The notes below the pieces were generated by a model. The model had not been told where the DNA came from and did not search any database. It saw only the letters and a list, made by a program, of their open reading frames with translations. 64,000 nt of DNA from Mesorhizobium loti (GTDB lineage Bacteria; Pseudomonadota; Alphaproteobacteria; Rhizobiales; Rhizobiaceae), in NCBI GenBank assembly GCA_002356515.1, contig AP017605.1, positions 1,178,001-1,242,000 of the forward strand, written 5' to 3'. Shown piece by piece: positions 63,927-64,000 of this stretch (within the stretch, counting starts at the first letter, position 1; each line of letters begins with the position of its first letter). Made by a program: the position numbers and the translations under genes.

Positions 63927-64000
63927 TCAGTTGCTCGGCGTGAGCACGGTAAAACCCTGTTCCTTGAAGAGCGCGCCGGCCTTGGCGGACTGCAGGCATT
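63927..64000 (-). CDS. modA: Molybdate ABC transporter substrate-binding protein (C-terminal end only)
   Basis: Only the last codons are in the window, ending FKEQGFTVLTPSN and a TGA. The segment matches the end of ModA-type periplasmic molybdate-binding proteins, in which the last helix is followed by a GF-V motif, and its place just upstream of modB supports the name. The rest of the gene lies beyond the window edge. Confidence 0.8.
   Translation of the reverse strand, partial: CLQSAKAGALFKEQGFTVLTPSN

Overview
The window reads as a chromosomal segment of an alphaproteobacterium of the order Hyphomicrobiales, most probably Mesorhizobium or a close relative. The basis is the high-GC codon use, the gene families present (BA14K-like protein, short class I IlvC, CobF, DUF4424, DUF2065) and a conserved rhizobial core of folA-hflK-hflC-DUF2065-degP, serB/miaA and ilvB-ilvN/ilvC. 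Genus assignment is inference; no rRNA or other marker gene is present. No insertion sequence, integrase, CRISPR array, tRNA or rRNA was found.

Layout. 1-3040: tail of a MacAB-type export operon (adaptor, ATPase, permease). 3094-7393: a membrane-anchored protein of unknown function, a small membrane protein, a NUDIX protein, an endonuclease/exonuclease/phosphatase protein and a BA14K-like secreted protein. 7462-9335: ilvC with a short relic of its own 3' end downstream and a TetR regulator upstream with a 25-bp operator-like palindrome. 9432-14788: three small redox/regulator pairs (MarR with Rieske and GST; FAD monooxygenase; HxlR with QorB-like reductase) and an extended SDR. 14824-18821: two tandem kup potassium transporters. 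18919-22451: pdxJ, a SpoIIAA-like protein, a RecD/Dda-like helicase and an EamA transporter. 22529-24151: cobalt-type nitrile hydratase (alpha, beta, accessory). 24230-28668: RND efflux pair. 28882-32214: LysE exporter and ilvB-ilvN behind a leader-peptide attenuator.

32506-35540: an NTF2-like/flavin monooxygenase fusion and a PcfJ-domain protein. 36253-38993: an HD oxygenase and a gamma-butyrobetaine-hydroxylase-like dioxygenase, translationally coupled and divergent from a LysR gene; this fits a TmpA/TmpB-type organophosphonate pathway. 39004-43443: GNAT, a small conserved protein, XRE-cupin regulator, HerA-like ATPase, a 66-bp palindromic element and a diguanylate cyclase. 43549-51642: miaA, serB, GNAT, degP, DUF2065, hflC, hflK, folA and DUF4424. 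51811: cobF behind 20-bp tandem repeats. 52718-61620: a polyol/sugar catabolic locus (FGGY kinase, DeoR regulator, GlpD-like dehydrogenase; then DUF2291, ABC ATPase, permease, binding protein). 61675-64000: a ModE-like regulator and modC, modB and the end of modA.

The strongest regulatory observation is that both halves of the polyol locus start from promoters sharing an ungapped 46-bp block (35 of 46 identical) that contains matching -35 and -10 boxes. This points to one regulon, with the DeoR protein encoded between them as the obvious candidate regulator.
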